Assembly (NCBI GenBank): GCA_019054805.1
Contig: JAHQIY010000034.1
Location: forward strand, 62,001 to 126,000
Reading direction: 5' to 3'
DNA from: Brachionus manjavacas
Lineage: Eukaryota; Rotifera; Eurotatoria; Ploima; Brachionidae
Length of the DNA stretch: 64,000 nt
In this document: in pieces, positions 47,401-62,400 of the stretch
How positions within the stretch are numbered: the first letter of the stretch is position 1
Layout of the letters: each line of letters begins with the position of its first letter
Program-made: the position numbers and the translations under genes
Notes under the pieces: model-generated
Database searches by the model: none
The model's input: the letters and a program-made list of their open reading frames with translations, nothing else
What the model was told of the DNA's origin: nothing

Positions 47401-49059
47401 TTATCAATCATTTAGTTTTTGGACATTTAGTTTTTGAACATTTTGGAAAATCTTCGATAATTAACTAACAAAATCCTATAAACTATAAAATTTAACAAAA
47501 AAATTTTCAGACTTAAAAAAATTTTCAAAATTAGTGAAGATTTATATTTTCAGCATTAAATATACATAATCCAGCTGATTTTGAACATGCATATTCAAAT
47601 GGAAGTACAAACTTGCATGACCACACGATTAACAATTATTTGACTATGAATAACATTAAAATATCAAAATTTTCAAAGAGTAGAGTCACAATATTTAATA
47701 TTACCGGACAGACAAGACATAGCTTTTTGTCTATTTGTACTTTAATTTGAGATATCGGTCGAATTAGATAGCTATAGATAGTTTTTTGCTTACTTACTTT
47801 GTTCGTGCATCGAGCTGGATTCAGTGAAAACTTTGGACTTCTAATAATGACCCTAAATATCAGGAAACATTCTTAAATGACTCCTTGAAGTACGGCAACT
47901 GATACAACCATACTTTTCCTTATGATGATTAGGAAATAGTTATATTAGAACTCAAGCTTCAAGATCATCGCTTAAAAATTTTTGTATTCTTATTGTTTAC
48001 TAAATTCTCATGAAACTATATTTTTTGATGTGATTGAAGTTTTCATAAATAAACGGTCAATATATATTGTCAAGGAAAGAATTAATATTTAAATAGAGAA
48101 TCAAATATTGATCTCATTTTGCATTATGCTGATCTTGTTGACGAACATGTGTTATTTAATGTCCATTTAGTGACAAAAAATTTTATAGAACAAATTTAAC
48201 AGTTGCTAAAATGTAAACAGTTAATTATCGACTTGTTCCCGGCCACTTTCGCACAATTTCCATTAATATGTCAGGTCAGTAGTCGTTGTGTGATTATGAT
48301 CTTATTTGTTTGAAACATTCACGGAATATCTCCTGCAAGAGATTCAAAATATCTGATAGTGAAAATCATATTTTATTATATTAATTTCTAATGAAGAAGA
48401 ACAGGTTGCTAAATGATGCGAAACTAATTGTTTTTTTTCAGGATAAATCGTTGAATGACATCAATTTTGAAATAACTTTCTGGAAATTCTACACTCCGTT
48501 AATTTTTTATTAAATAGATAAAAACTCAAATACATCTTTTATCTGCAATAAATTGAAAGAAAGAATTGGTTTTGTGTCAAAAATGTAGTAGATATTTCAC
48601 TAATTCATCACGTCGATTTTATCTTCATTAAATTTTCGAATAATAATCACAAAAGATTTATCCATATTCAAAGATGTTTTCTATCTTTGGCTGCATCAAG
48701 AATATTAAAACTTCTCTTTGAAATCTCGAGTTCTAGTGTTATCGGCTATTCTGGAATCCCTTTTAAGATTCCAAAGAGTTGTTCATATTGATAAATTATA
48801 AACAAATAATCACTTATTTAGCTGAATCTCAGATACTCCACAGCAATCAAAATGGTTTCAGTTCAAGTTCTATGGCTGTGAAATATTTTACCTTACATGT
48901 TTATGCAAAAAATGAACCCAATTAAAAGCAAATTTTTATCCTTACTGTTCATCAAATCCTAATACTGAAAAAATTAGCTGATTTTTGCAGATTTTTCAAT
49001 CACACCACAAGAAAGTAATTTTGCAAGCAAAACTTTAGTTGTAAAACGATTCATTTAGA

Positions 49060-50250
49060 TTTCATCATGAAATTTTTAGCTGATGATACAACTCTTATTA
49101 AAACCTTGGAAAACCTATTTGAACTTATTCATTTTTTTGAATCAATTAGAAAGAGATTTAAATGGAATTAATTCAATAGCATTGATATTTATTAGCCAAG
49201 ACTAAGAATTCGTCTGAGATTAAGATCTCAAATATATTAACAACTTAATAATGTAAAAAATTGATGAAATATTGAAATAACTGGTATAATGGTTAAGTTT
49301 TTGATAATTTTTAGCTCTTTGATAATTTTTTGATGATCTTATTAGTTGAAATTTTCATGGAATATCTCCTTCTGTAGATATAAAACATCTGGAAATGAAA
49401 ATTTAGTTTCAGATTAATTTTAGAAGCATTTAAAGTTGTTAAATGATGCAAATACACCATTTATCTGTATCAAAATAATGTGAAGTTATTAGTGATAAGT
49501 TAAATATGTGTAAAATATTTAAAAAATTAATTACTTCGACAAGATTTTAATTATTATCGTCGAATTTTAATTGAAAGGGCTTTATTTAAATGCAGTTTTT
49601 TAAACTTAAAAAAAATTATGAAAGCGAATAATTTAAGATTCGACTTTACCAAAATACATGATAAGAAAAGCTTCTCTTAGAAATCTCAAATTTAAATATA
49701 ATCGGTTCTTGTGTCATATTTTTATTGTCTAAAGGGTAGAACGTATAAAATACGAACAGTTAAAGCTTGTTAATTTAAATTTTCGATATTAGGGACCGAA
49801 TGATTGAAATAAAATCGTTTTTAGACCCAGGAGTTTTAAGCTGCTTGGAGTAATTATTGATAACAAACTCTATCTTTGCAACACATAATTAGATTTTAAA
49901 CATTTACGACTGTAGGAATGATTTAAGACTTTTATATTACTAATGTCACACAGTCAAGCTCATGTTCGAATCATTTATCTTGCATTTTTGACTTCTTTCT
50001 ATAGTTATCAATATATCTTTCAAAAAGTTTGTTTTAAAAACTAGCTAATTCTTATAACTTGTGTGTTCAAAGAATATTTAATATTCGACCTATTAATTTT
50101 GGTTATTAAGCTTTTAAAACTTTAAATATCGAGTTAAAATATTTAATCTCGACTGCTTTCAGCACTAAATTAGCAAATGTCCTGCTAATTTTATACTTGA
50201 ATATTCGAATTTTTGCCAATCATTTAGGTATCGAAAAAAACGAATACTTT
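49060..50250 (+). pseudogene. Decayed LINE reverse transcriptase remnant
   Basis: An MKFLADDTTLIKTLENLF reading (from about 49067) is followed by LGVIIDNKL (about 49840) and the tail. Same break pattern as neighbouring units. Confidence 0.65.
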
Positions 50251-51929
50251 AAAAAAAAACATGCTTCAATTATCAATCATTTAGTTTTTGGACATTTAGT
50301 TTTTTGAACATTTTGGAAAATCTTCGATAATTAACTAACAAAATCCTATAAACTATAAAATTTAACAAAAAAATTTTCAGACTTAAAAAATTTTCAAAAT
50401 TAGTGAAGATTTATATTTTCAGCATTAAATATACATAATCCAGCTGATTTTGAACATGCATATTCAAATGGAAGTACAAACTTGCATGACCACACGATTA
50501 ACAATTATTTGACTATGAATAACATTAAAATATCAAAATTTTCAAAGAGTAGAGTCACAATATTTAATATTACCGGACAGACAAGACATAGCTTTTTGCC
50601 TATTTGTACTTTAATTTGAGATATCGGTCGAATTAGATAGCTATAGATAGTTTTTGCTTACTTACTTTGTTCGTGCATCGAGCTGGATTCAGTGAAAACT
50701 TTGGACTTCTAATAATGACCCTAAATATCAGGAAACATTCTTAAATGACTCCTTGAAGTACGGCAACTGATACAACCATACTTTTCCTTATGATGATTAG
50801 GAAATAGTTATATTAGAACTCAAGCTTCAAGATCATCGCTTAAAAATTTATGTATTCTTATTGTTTACTAAATTCTCATGAAACTATATTTTTTGATGTG
50901 ATTGAAGTTTTCATAAATAAACGGTCAATATATATTGTCAAGGAAAGAATTAATATTTAAATAGAGAATCAAATATTGATCTCATTTTGCATTATGCTGA
51001 TCTTGTTGACGAACATGTGTTATTTAATGTCCATTTAGTGACAAAAAATTTTATAGAACAAATTTAACAGTTGCTAAAATGTAAACAGTTAATTATCGAC
51101 TTGTTCCCGGCCACTTTCGCACAATTTCCATTAATATGTCAGGTCAGTAGTCGTTGTGTGATTATGATCTTATTTGTTTGAAACATTCACGGAATATCTC
51201 CTGCAAGAGATTCAAAATATCTGATAGTGAAAATCATATTTTATTATATTAATTTCTAATGAAGAAGAACAGGTTGCTAAATGATGCGAAACTAATTGTT
51301 TTTTTCAGGATAAATCTTTGAATGACATCAATTTTGAAATAACTTTCTGGAAATTCTACACTCCGTTAATTTTTTATTAAATAGATAAAAACTCAAATAC
51401 ATCTTTAATCTGCATTTAATTGAACGAAAGAATTGGTTTTGTGCTAAAAATGTATTAGATATTTCACAAATTCATCACGTCGATTTTTTCGTCATTAAAT
51501 TTTCGAATAATAATCACAAAAGCTTTATCTATATTCAAAGATGTTTTCTATCTTTGGCTGCATCAAGAATATTAAAACTTCTCTTTGAAATCTCGAGTTC
51601 TAGTGTTATCGGCTATTCTGGAATCCCTTTTAAGATTCCAAAGAGTTGTTCATATAAAAAAATCATAAACAAATAATCACTTATCTAGCTGAATCTCAGA
51701 TACTCCCCAGCAATCAACATGGTTTAAGTTCAAGTTCTATGGCTGTGAAATATTTGGCTTAACATGTTTATGCAAAAAATCAACCCAAATAAAAGCAAAT
51801 TTTTAGCCTTACTGTTCATCAAATCCTTATACTGAAAAAATAAGCTGTTTTTTGAAGATTTTTCAATCACACCACCAGAAAGTAATTTTGCAAGCAAAAC
51901 TTTAGTAGTAAAACGATTCATTTAGATTT

Positions 51930-53120
51930 CATCATGAAATTTTTAGCTGATGATACAACTCTTATTAAAACCTTGGAAAACCTATTTGAACTTATTCATT
52001 TTTTTGAATCAATTAGAAAGAGATTTAAATGGAATTAATTCAATAGCATTGATATTTATTAGCCAAGACTAAGAATTCGTCTGAGATTAAGATCTCAAAT
52101 ATATTAACAACTTAATAATGTAAAAAATTGATGAAATATTGAAATAACTGGTATAATGGTTAAGTTTTTGATAATTTTTTAGCTCTTTGATAATTTTTTG
52201 ATGATCTTATTAGTTGAAATTTTCATGGAATATCTCCTTCTGTAGATATAAAACATCTGGGAATGAAAATTTAGTTTCAGATTAATTTTAGAAGCATTTA
52301 AAGTTGTTAAATGATGCAAATACACCATTTATCTGTATCAAAATAATGTGAAGTTATTAGTGATAAGTTAAATATGTGTAAAATATTTAAAAAATTAATT
52401 ACTTCGACAAGATTTTAATTATTATCGTCGAATTTTAATTGAAAGGGCTTTATTTAAATGCAGTTTTTTAAACTTAGAAAAAATTATGAAAGCGAATAAT
52501 TTAAGATTCGACTTTACCAAAATACATGATAAGAAAAGCTTCTCTTAGAAATCTCAAATTTAAATATAATCGGTTCTTGTGTCATATTTTTATTGTCTAA
52601 AGGGTAGAACGTATAAAATACGAACAGTTAAAGCTTGTTAATTAAAATTTTCGATATTAGGGACCGAATGATTGAAATAAAATCGTTTTTAGACCCAGGA
52701 GTTTTAAGCTGCTTGGAGTAATTATTGATAACAAACTCTATCTTTGCAACACATAATTAGATTTTAAACATTTACGACTGTAGGAATGATTTAAGACTTT
52801 TATATTACTAATGTCACACAGTCAAGCTCATGTTCGAATCATTTATCTTGCATTTTTGACTTCTTTCTATAGTTATCAATATATCTTTCAAAAGTTTGTT
52901 TTAAAAACTAGCTAATTCTTATAACTTGTGTGTTCAAAGAATATTTAATATTCGACCTATTAATTTTGGTTATTAAGCTTTTAAAACTTTAAATATCGAG
53001 TTAAAATATTTAATCTCGACTGCTTTCAGCACTAAATTAGCAAATGTCCTGCTAATTTTATACTTGAATATTCGAATTTTTGCCAATCATTTAGGTATCG
53101 AAAAAAACGAATACTTTAAA
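51930..53120 (+). pseudogene. Decayed LINE reverse transcriptase remnant
   Basis: ADDTTL motif at about 51946 and LGVIIDNKL at about 52705. A near copy of the preceding unit. Confidence 0.65.
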
Positions 53121-54814
53121 AAAAAAACATGCTTCAATTATCAATCATTTAGTTTTTGGACATTTAGTTTTTGGACATTTAGTTTTTGAACATTTTGGAA
53201 AATCTTCGATAATTAACTAACAAAATCCTATAAACTATAAAATTTAACAAAAAAATTTTCAGACTTAAAAAAATTTTCAAAATTAGTGAAGATTTATATT
53301 TTCAGCATTAAATATACATAATCCAGCTGATTTTGAACATGCATATTCAAATGGAAGTACAAACTTGCATGACCACACGATTAACAATTATTTGACTATG
53401 AATAACATTAAAATATCAAAATTTTCAAAGAGTAGAGTCACAATATTTAATATTACCGGACAGACAAGACATAGCTTTTTGTCTATTTGTACTTTAATTT
53501 GAGATATCGGTCGAATTAGATAGCTATAGATAGTTTTTTGCTTACTTACTTTGTTCGTGCATCGAGCTGGATTCAGTGAAAACTTTGGACTTCTAATAAT
53601 GACCCTAAATATCAGGAAACATTCTTAAATGACTCCTTGAAGTACGGCAACTGATACAACCATACTTTTCCTTATGATGATTAGGAAATAGTTATATTAG
53701 AACTCAAGCTTCAAGATCATCGCTTAAAAATTTATGTATTCTTATTGTTTACTAAATTCTCATGAAACTATATTTTTTGATGTGATTGAAGTTTTCATAA
53801 ATAAACGGTCAATATATATTGTCAAGGAAAGAATTAATATTTAAATAGAGAATCAAATATTGATCTCATTTTGCATTATGCTGATCTTGTTGACGAACAT
53901 GTGTTATTTAATGTCCATTTAGTGACAAAAAATTTTATAGAACAAATTTAACAGTTGCTAAAATGTAAACAGTTAATTATCGACTTGTTCCCGGCCACTT
54001 TCGCACAATTTCCATTAATATGTCAGGTCAGTAGTCGTTGTGTGATTATGATCTTATTTGTTTGAAACATTCACGGAATATCTCCTGCAAGAGATTCAAA
54101 ATATCTGATAGTGAAAATCATATTTTATTATATTAATTTCTAATGAAGAAGAACAGGTTGCTAAATGATGCGAAACTAATTGTTTTTTTTCAGGATAAAT
54201 CGTTGAATGACATCAATTTTGAAATAACTTTCTGGAAATTCTACACTCCGTTAATTTTTTATTAAATAGATAAAAACTCAAATACATCTTTTATCTGCAT
54301 TAAATTGAACGAAAGAATTGGTTTTGTGTTAAAAATGTATTAGATATTTCACAAATTCATCACGTCGATTTTATCGTCATTAAATTTTCGAATAATAATC
54401 ACAAAAGCTTTATCTATATTCAAAGATGTTTTCTATCTTTGGCTGCATCAAGAATATTAAAACTTCTCTTTGAAATCTCGAGTTCTAGTGTTATCGGCTA
54501 TTCTGGAATCCCTTTTAAGATTCCAAAGAGTTGTTCATATTGATAAATCATAAACAAATAATCACTTATTTAGCTGAATCTCAGATACTCCACAGCAATC
54601 AAAATGGTTTCAGTTCAAGTTCTATGGCTGTGAAATATTTTGCCTTACATGTTTATGCAAAAAATCAACCCAAATAAAAGCAAATTTTTAGCCTTACTGT
54701 TCATCAAATCCTTATACTGAAAAAATAAGCTGTTTTTTGAAGATTTTTCAATCACACCACCAGAAAGTAATTTTGCAAGCAAAACTAAAGAAATAAAATA
54801 ATTCATTAAGATTT

Positions 54815-56000
54815 CATCAAAAAATTTTTAGCTGATGATACAACTCTAATTAAAACCTTGGAAAACCTATTTGAACTTATTCATTTTTTGAATCAATTAG
54901 AAAGAGATTTAAATGGAATTAATTCAATAGCATTGATATTTATTAGCCAAGACTAAGAATTCGTCTGAGATTAAGATCTCAAATATATTAACAACTTAAT
55001 AATGTAAAAAATTGATGAAATATTGAAATAACTGGTATAATGGTTAAGTTTTTGATAATTTTTAGCTCTTTGATAATTTTTTGATGATCTTATTAGTTGA
55101 AATTTTCATGGAATATCTCCTTCTGTAGATATAAAACATCTGAGAATGAAAATTTAGTTTCAGATTAATTTTAGAAGCATTTAAAGTTGTTAAATGATGC
55201 AAATACACCATTTATCTGTATAAAAATAATGTGAAGTTATTAGTGATAAGTTAAATATGTGTAAAATATTTAAAAAATTAATTACTTCGACAAGATTTTA
55301 ATTATTATCGTCGAATTTTAATTGAAAGGGCTTTATTTAAATGCAGTTTTTTAAACTTAGAAAAAATTATGAAAGCGAATAATTTAAGATTCGACTTTAC
55401 CAAAATACATGATAAGAAAAGCTTCTCTTAGAAATCTCAAATTTAAATATAATCGGTTCTTGTGTCATATTTTTATTGTCTAAAGGGTAGAACGTATAAA
55501 ATACGAACAGTTAAAGCTTGTTAATTTAAATTTTCGATCTTAGGGACCGAATGATTGAAATAAAATCGTTTTTAGACCCGGGAGTTTTAAGCTTCTTGGA
55601 GTTATAATTGATAACAAGCTCTATCTTTGCAACACATAATTAGATTTTAAACATTTACGACTGTAGGAATGATTTAAGACTTTTATATTACTAATGTCAC
55701 ACAGTCAAGCTCATGTTCGAATCATTTATCTTGCATTTTTGACTTCTTTCTATAGTTATCAATATATCTTTCAAAAAGTTTGTTTTAAAAACTAGCTAAT
55801 TCTTATAACTTGTGTGTTCAAAGAATATTTAATATTCGACCTATTAATTTTGGTTATTAAGCTTTTAAAACTTTAAATATCGAGTTAAAATATTTAATCT
55901 CGACTGCTTTCAGCACTAAATTAGCAAATGTCCTGCTAATTTTATACTTGAATATTCGAATTTTTGCCAATCATTTAGGTATCGAAAAAAACGAATACTT
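54815..56000 (+). pseudogene. Decayed LINE reverse transcriptase remnant
   Basis: ADDTTL motif at about 54831; the LGV segment at about 55590 carries additional changes (cttcttggagttataattga). Confidence 0.6.
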
Positions 56001-57694
56001 TAAAAAAAAACATGCTTCAATTATCAATCATTTAGTTTTTGGACATTTAGTTTTGGACATTTAGTTTTTGAACATTTTGGAAAATCTTCGATAATTAACT
56101 AACAAAATCTATAAACTATAAAATTTAACAAAAAAATTTTCAGACTTAAAAAAAATTTCAAAATTAGTGAAGATTTATATTTTCAGCATTAAATATACAT
56201 AATCCAGCTGATTTAGAACATGCATATTCAAATGGATGTACAAACTTGCATGACCACACGATTAACAATTATTTGACTATGAATAACATTAAAATATCAA
56301 AATTTTCAAAGAGTAGAGTCACAATATTTAATATTACCGGACAGACAAGACATAGCTTTTTGTCTATTTGTACTTTAATTTGAGATATCGGTCGAATTAG
56401 ATAGCTATAGATAGTTTTTTGCTTACTTACTTTGTTCGTGCATCGAGCTGGATTCAGTGAAAACTTTGGACTTCTAATAATGACCCTAAATATCAGGAAA
56501 CATTCTTAAATGACTCCTTGAAGTACGGCAACTGATACAACCATACTTTTCCTTATGATGATTAGGAAATAGTTATATTAGAACTCAAGCTTCAAGATCA
56601 TCGCTTAAAAATTTATGTATTCTTATTGTTTACTAAATTCTCATGAAACTATATTTTTTGATGTGATTGAAGTTTTCATAAATAAACGGTCAATATATAT
56701 TGTCAAGGAAAGAATTAATATTTAAATAGAGAATCAAATATTGATCTCATTTTGCATTATGCTGATCTTGTTGACGAACATGTGTTATTTAATGTCCATT
56801 TAGTGACAAAAAATTTTATAGAACAAATTTAACAGTTGCTAAAATGTAAACAGTTAATTATCGACTTGTTCCCGGCCACTTTCGCACAATTTCCATTAAT
56901 ATGTCAGGTCAGTAGTCGTTGTGTGATTATGATCTTATTTGTTTGAAACATTCACGGAATATCTCCTGCAAGAGATTCAAAATATCTGATAGTGAAAATC
57001 ATATTTTATTATATTAATTTCTAATGAAGAAGAACAGGTTGCTAAATGATGCGAAACTAATTGTTTTTTTTCAGGATAAATCGTTGAATGACATCAATTT
57101 TGAAATAACTTTCTGGAAATTCTACACTCCGTTAATTTTTTATTAAATAGATAAAAACTCAAATACATCTTTTATCTGCATTAAATTGAACGAAAGAATT
57201 GGTTTTGTGTTAAAAATGTATTAGATATTTCACAAATTCATCACGTCGATTTTATCGTCATTAAATTTTCGAATAATAATCACAAAAGCTTTATCTATAT
57301 TCAAAGATGTTTTCTATCTTTGGCTGCATCAAGAATATTAAAACTTCTCTTTGAAATCTCGAGTTCTAGTGTTATCGGCTATTCTGGAATCCCTTTTAAG
57401 ATTCCAAAGAGTTGTTCATATTGATAAATCATAAACAAATAATCACTTATTTAGCTGAATCTCAGATACTCCACAGCAATCAAAATGGTTTCAGTTCAAG
57501 TTCTATGGCTGTGAAATATTTTGCCTTACATGTTTATGCAAAAAATGAACCCAATTAAAAGCAAATTTTTATCCTTACTGTTCATCAAATCCTTAAACTG
57601 AAAAAATAAGCTGATTTTTGAAGATTTTTCAATCACACCACAAGAAAGTAATTTTGCAAGCAAAACTTTAGTAGTAAAACGATTCATTTAGATT

Positions 57695-58275
57695 TCATCA
57701 TGAAATTTTTAGCTGATGATACAACTCTTATTAAAACCTTGGAAAACCTATTTGAACTTATTCATTTTTTTGAATCAATTAGAAAGAGATTTAAATGGAA
57801 TTAATTCAATAGCATTGATATTTATTAGCCAAGACTAAGAATTCGTCTGAGATTAAGATCTCAAATATATTAACAACTTAATAATGTAAAAAATTGATGA
57901 AATATTGAAATAACTGGTATAATGGTTAAGTTTTTGATAATTTTTAGCTCTTTGATAATTTTTTGATGATCTTATTAGTTGAAATTTTCATGGAATATCT
58001 CCTTCTGTAGATATAAAACATCTGAGAATGAAAATTTAGTTTCAGATTAATTTTAGAAGCATTTAAAGTTGTTAAATGATGCAAATACACCATTTATCTG
58101 TAAAAAAATCTCGACTGCTTTCAGCACTAAATTAGCAAATGTCCTGCTAATTTTATACTTGAATATTCGAATATTTGCCAATCATTTAGGTATCGAAAAA
58201 AACGAATACTTTAAAAAAAAACATGCTTCAATTATCAATCATGTTTACATATTTGAATTTTTTGTCGAATTTTAA
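57695..58275 (+). pseudogene. Truncated LINE reverse transcriptase remnant at the array edge
   Basis: The ADDTTL motif is at about 57711. The LGVIID block is deleted: 58109 joins directly to the tail region (ISTAFSTKLANVLLILYLN...). The 68-codon frame crossing the junction is accidental. Confidence 0.6.
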
Positions 58276-59400
58276 ATAAAGTCATTAGAGAATTAAATCT
58301 GAATATTGCATAAGTTATATTTTGTTTTTTTAAATATTTTTAATATTAATTATAATTACTTATGGAGTTCTTTGTAAGTAAGGATATTATTGGACTAGAA
58401 TCAAGTTTCAAAATAGAGAGTATTGACATGTGCATATGTTGCTTTTGATTAAAAACGTAATAAAAAAAAATTGTTTTACCAAATTTATTTTAATTACGTA
58501 ATTTAGTTCAGTTAATTCTGCCGTAATAGTTTTTTTTTATTGCAGATTTATAAGAGGTTACAAAATTATATGCACCTAACAGAAATGATTCGAAAGAAAA
58601 GAAGGTGGATTCAACAGTTCAAAATTTAGAAGCTTTTCTAAAGTGTTTCAAAAATTTAATAGTTTCGAAAATAATTTCAAATTGAGTGAGCATTTTAGAT
58701 TTAGATCCTTGATAATTTGATATTTTTGAAAAGGTTCCAAAATTAAATATCATTTAATAAAATGTTCCAAATATCAAATAAGTTTGATTTAGTTATTCAA
58801 AAATAAACCGAATTCCTCAAGTGTCTCAAAAATATCAGAGTCGTTATAAATAATTTAAAATTAAGTACGTTTATTGGGAATTCGCTTTTTATTATTGCAT
58901 ATTTATAAGAGCGTCTAAAATTGAATGCACTTAACAGAAATGATTCGAAAAAATAGAAGATGGATCCAGCTTTTCAAATATTAAGAGCTATTTAACCAAC
59001 CAAAGTGAGTTCTAGAATTCGTAGAAGGGGAAATGAATATTTGCAATCACAATCAGTCATTGGTCCCTTTTTCATTAAGCCGATCATGTTAACGAAACTT
59101 GTTTATATGACCTTTTGTTTGTTTCACAAATTTTTTATAACTAAACTATCAATTGCTGAAATTTAAACAGTAGACAATTTTATGTAAAAGCCATTCTCTC
59201 GTGAATACTTTATCTCTGATTAATCAGATTGAAAAGATTGAAAGATTAAAATTATCTTTCTTTAACCGCCTCCGTTCGTATAATTTCTTTTAAAATGAAA
59301 TTTAAGTTTCAAAGGCATGATGATTCTGATTTGTTTGAAATATTTCTAAGGGCTTTAACCAAATTCGGTTTTTTAAAATGAGATATAATTATGGGCAAAT
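58110..59400 (+). other. Degenerate transition between the two satellite classes
   Basis: Starts with satellite tail sequence, including the about 1-kb block absent from other right-array units, but increasingly diverged. It then holds successive imperfect copies of a motif combining ctcaagtgtctcaaaaat, attgagtgagcatttt and aaggttccaaaatt. These resemble reverse-complemented monomers of the 180-bp satellite that follows. No gene seen. Confidence 0.7.
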
Positions 59401-62400
59401 TTTTGAGTAAAGCTTGCTTGACTTTTTTTTTTGTTGTTGAATTTATCTTCTTTCATTCTTGAAACATCTTTTTTAGAAGCATTCACTTTTGTAACTTTTT
59501 TTAAAAGCTTCAATAATAAAGTAACGAAATCCGAAAAAATCAACTCAAATTGATAATATTTTTAAGGACTGTAGTAAGTTTCGAGAAACTTCAAAAAGGT
59601 CTTTTTTTTGAATGGTTTAATCTTTATCCCTTAATTCTTCAAATATCTCTCTTGGACGCTTTGATTTTGGAACTTTTTTTTTAAATCTTCAATAATTAAG
59701 AAATGAAAACCTAAATGCGCACTCAAATAAAAAAAAAATTTTTGAGGTCTCTACTTAATTTTACGATACTTCAGAAAAGCTCTTTTTTGAATGGTTGAAT
59801 CTATATTCTTTAATTCTTCAAACTTTTCTTTTGGACGCATTCACTTTTTTAATTTTTTTTTGAAAACATCAATTATTTAGCAAAAAAATTCAATAAACTT
59901 ACTCAATTTAGAAATATTTCTAATGACTGAAATAAGTTTCGATACACTTCAAAAAGGTCTTTTTTTTGAATGGTTTAATCTTTATCCCTTAATTCTTCAA
60001 ATATCTCTCTTGGACGCTTTGATTTTGGAACTTTTTTTTTAAAATCTTCAATAATTAAGAAACGAAATCCTAAATACGCACTCAATTAAAAAAAAAATTT
60101 TTGAGGTCTCTACTAAATTTTGGGACACCTCAGAAGAGCTCTTTTTGAAAGGTTGAATCTAAATTCTTTAATTCTCTAAACATTTCTTTTGGACGCATTC
60201 CCTTTTCTTCAAATATCTCAAATATCTCAATTCTTCAAATATCTCTTTTGAAAGAATTCACTTTTGGAACTTTTTTAAAATCTTCAATAATAAAGAAACG
60301 AAATCCTAAAGGCGGACTCTATTTGAAAAAATATTTTTGAGGTCTCTACTAAATTTTAGGATACTTCAGAAAAGCTCATTTTTTAGTGGTTGAATCAATC
60401 TTCTTTCATTTTTGAACCTCTCTTTTAGTAGCATTCACTTTTCGAACTTTTTTTGAAATCTTCAATAATTAAGAAACGAAATCCGAAAAAATTAACTCAA
60501 TTTAGAATATTTTATAGGATTTAATAAGTTTCGAGACACTTCAGAAAAGCTTCTTTTCATTGAATGGTTGAATCTATATTCTTTAATACTTCAAAAATCT
60601 CTCTTGGACGCTTTGATTTTTGAACTTTTTTTTTAAATCTTCAATAATTAAGAAACGAAATCCTAAATGCGAACTCTATTAAAAAAAATTTTTTTGAGGT
60701 CTCTACTAAATTTTGAGACACTTCAGAAGAGCTCTTTTTTGAATGGTTGAATCTAAATTCTTTAATTCTTTAAACATTTTTTTTTGACGCATTCTCTTTT
60801 TTTAATTTTTTTTTGAAAACATAAATAATTTAGAAATAAAATTCAATAAACTAACTCAATTTAGAAATATTTCTAACGATTGTAATAAATTTCGAGACAC
60901 TTCAGAAAAGCTCTTTTTTTTGAATGGTTGAATCTATATTCTTTAATACTTCAAAAATCTCTCTTGGACGCTTTGATTTTTGAACTTTTTTTTTAAATCT
61001 TCAATAATTAAGAAACGAAATCCTAAATGCGAACTCTATTAAAAAAAATTTTTTTGAGGTCTCTACTAAATTTTGAGACACTTCAGAAGAGCTCTTTTTT
61101 GAATGGTTGAATCTAAATTCTTTAATTCTTTAAACATTTTTTTGACGCATTCTCTTTTTTTAATTTTTTTTTTGAAAACATAAATAATTTAGAAATAAAA
61201 TTCAATAAACTAACTCAATTTAGAAATATTTCTAACGATTGTAAAAAATTTCGAGACACTTCAGAAAAGCTCTTTTTTTTGAATGGTTGAATCTATATTC
61301 TTTAATACTTCAAAAATCTCTCTTGGACGCTTTGATTTTGGACCTTTTTTTTTAAATCTTCAATAATTAAGAAACGAAATCCTAAATGCGAACTCTATTA
61401 AAAAAATTTTTTTTGAGGTCTCTACTAAATTTTGAGAGACTTTAGAAGAGCTCTTTTTTGAATGGTTGAATCTAAATTCTTTAATTCTTTAAACATTTTT
61501 TTTTGACGCATTCTCTTTTTTTTATTTTTTTTTGAAAACATAAATAATTAAGCAATAAAATTGAATAAACTTACTCAATTTAGAAATATTTCTAATGACT
61601 GAAATAAGTTTCGATACACTTCAAAAAGGTCTTTTTTTTGAATGGTTTAATCTTTATCCCTTAATTCTTCAAATATCTCTCTTGGACGCTTTGATTTTGG
61701 AACTTTTTTTTTTAAAATCTTCAATAATTAAGAAACGAAATCCTAAATACGCACTCAATTAAAAAAAAATTTTTGAGGTCTCTACTAAATTTTGGGACAC
61801 CTCAGAAGAGCTCTTTTTTGAAAGGTTGAATCTAAATTCTTTAATTCTCTAAACATTTCTTTTGGACGCATTCCCTTTTCTTCAAATATCTCAAATATCT
61901 CAATTCTTCAAATATCTCTTTTGAAAGAATTCACTTTTGGAACTTTTTTTAAAATCTTCAATAATAAAGAAACGAAATCCTAAAGGCGGACTCTATTTGA
62001 AAAAATATTTTTGAGGTCTCTACTAAATTTTAGGATACTTCAGAAAAGCTCATTTTTTAGTGGTTGAATCAATCTTCTTTCATTTTTGAACCTCTCTTTT
62101 AGTAGCATTCACTTTTCGAACTTTTTTTGAAATCTTCAATAATTAAGAAACGAAATCCGAAAAAATTAACTCAATTTAGAATATTTTATAGGATTTAATA
62201 AGTTTCGAGACACTTCAGAAAGGCTTCTTTTCATTGAATGGTTGAATCTATATTCTTTAATACTTCAAAAATCTCTCTTGGACGCTTTGATTTTTGAACT
62301 TTTTTTTTAAATCTTCAATAATTAAGAAACGAAATCCTAAATGCGAACTCTATTAAAAAAAATTTTTTTGAGGTCTCTACTAAATTTTGAGACACTTCAG

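Larger units (their letters stand above)
41031..58109 (+). repeat. Satellite array in inverted orientation, 2.5-2.9-kb units
   Basis: The same family as the left array, reverse-complemented. The landmark gaagtacggcaactgat recurs at 42787, 45284, 47887, 50755, 53639 and 56520 (spacings 2497, 2603, 2868, 2884, 2881). Relative to left units, most of these keep the two polymerase-derived blocks (about 560 and 510 bp) but lack about 1 kb that is present at 41330-42340. The last three units are the most uniform. The array ends abruptly at 58109 at a deletion junction (ctgta to aaaaaaatctcgactgc). Confidence 0.95.
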
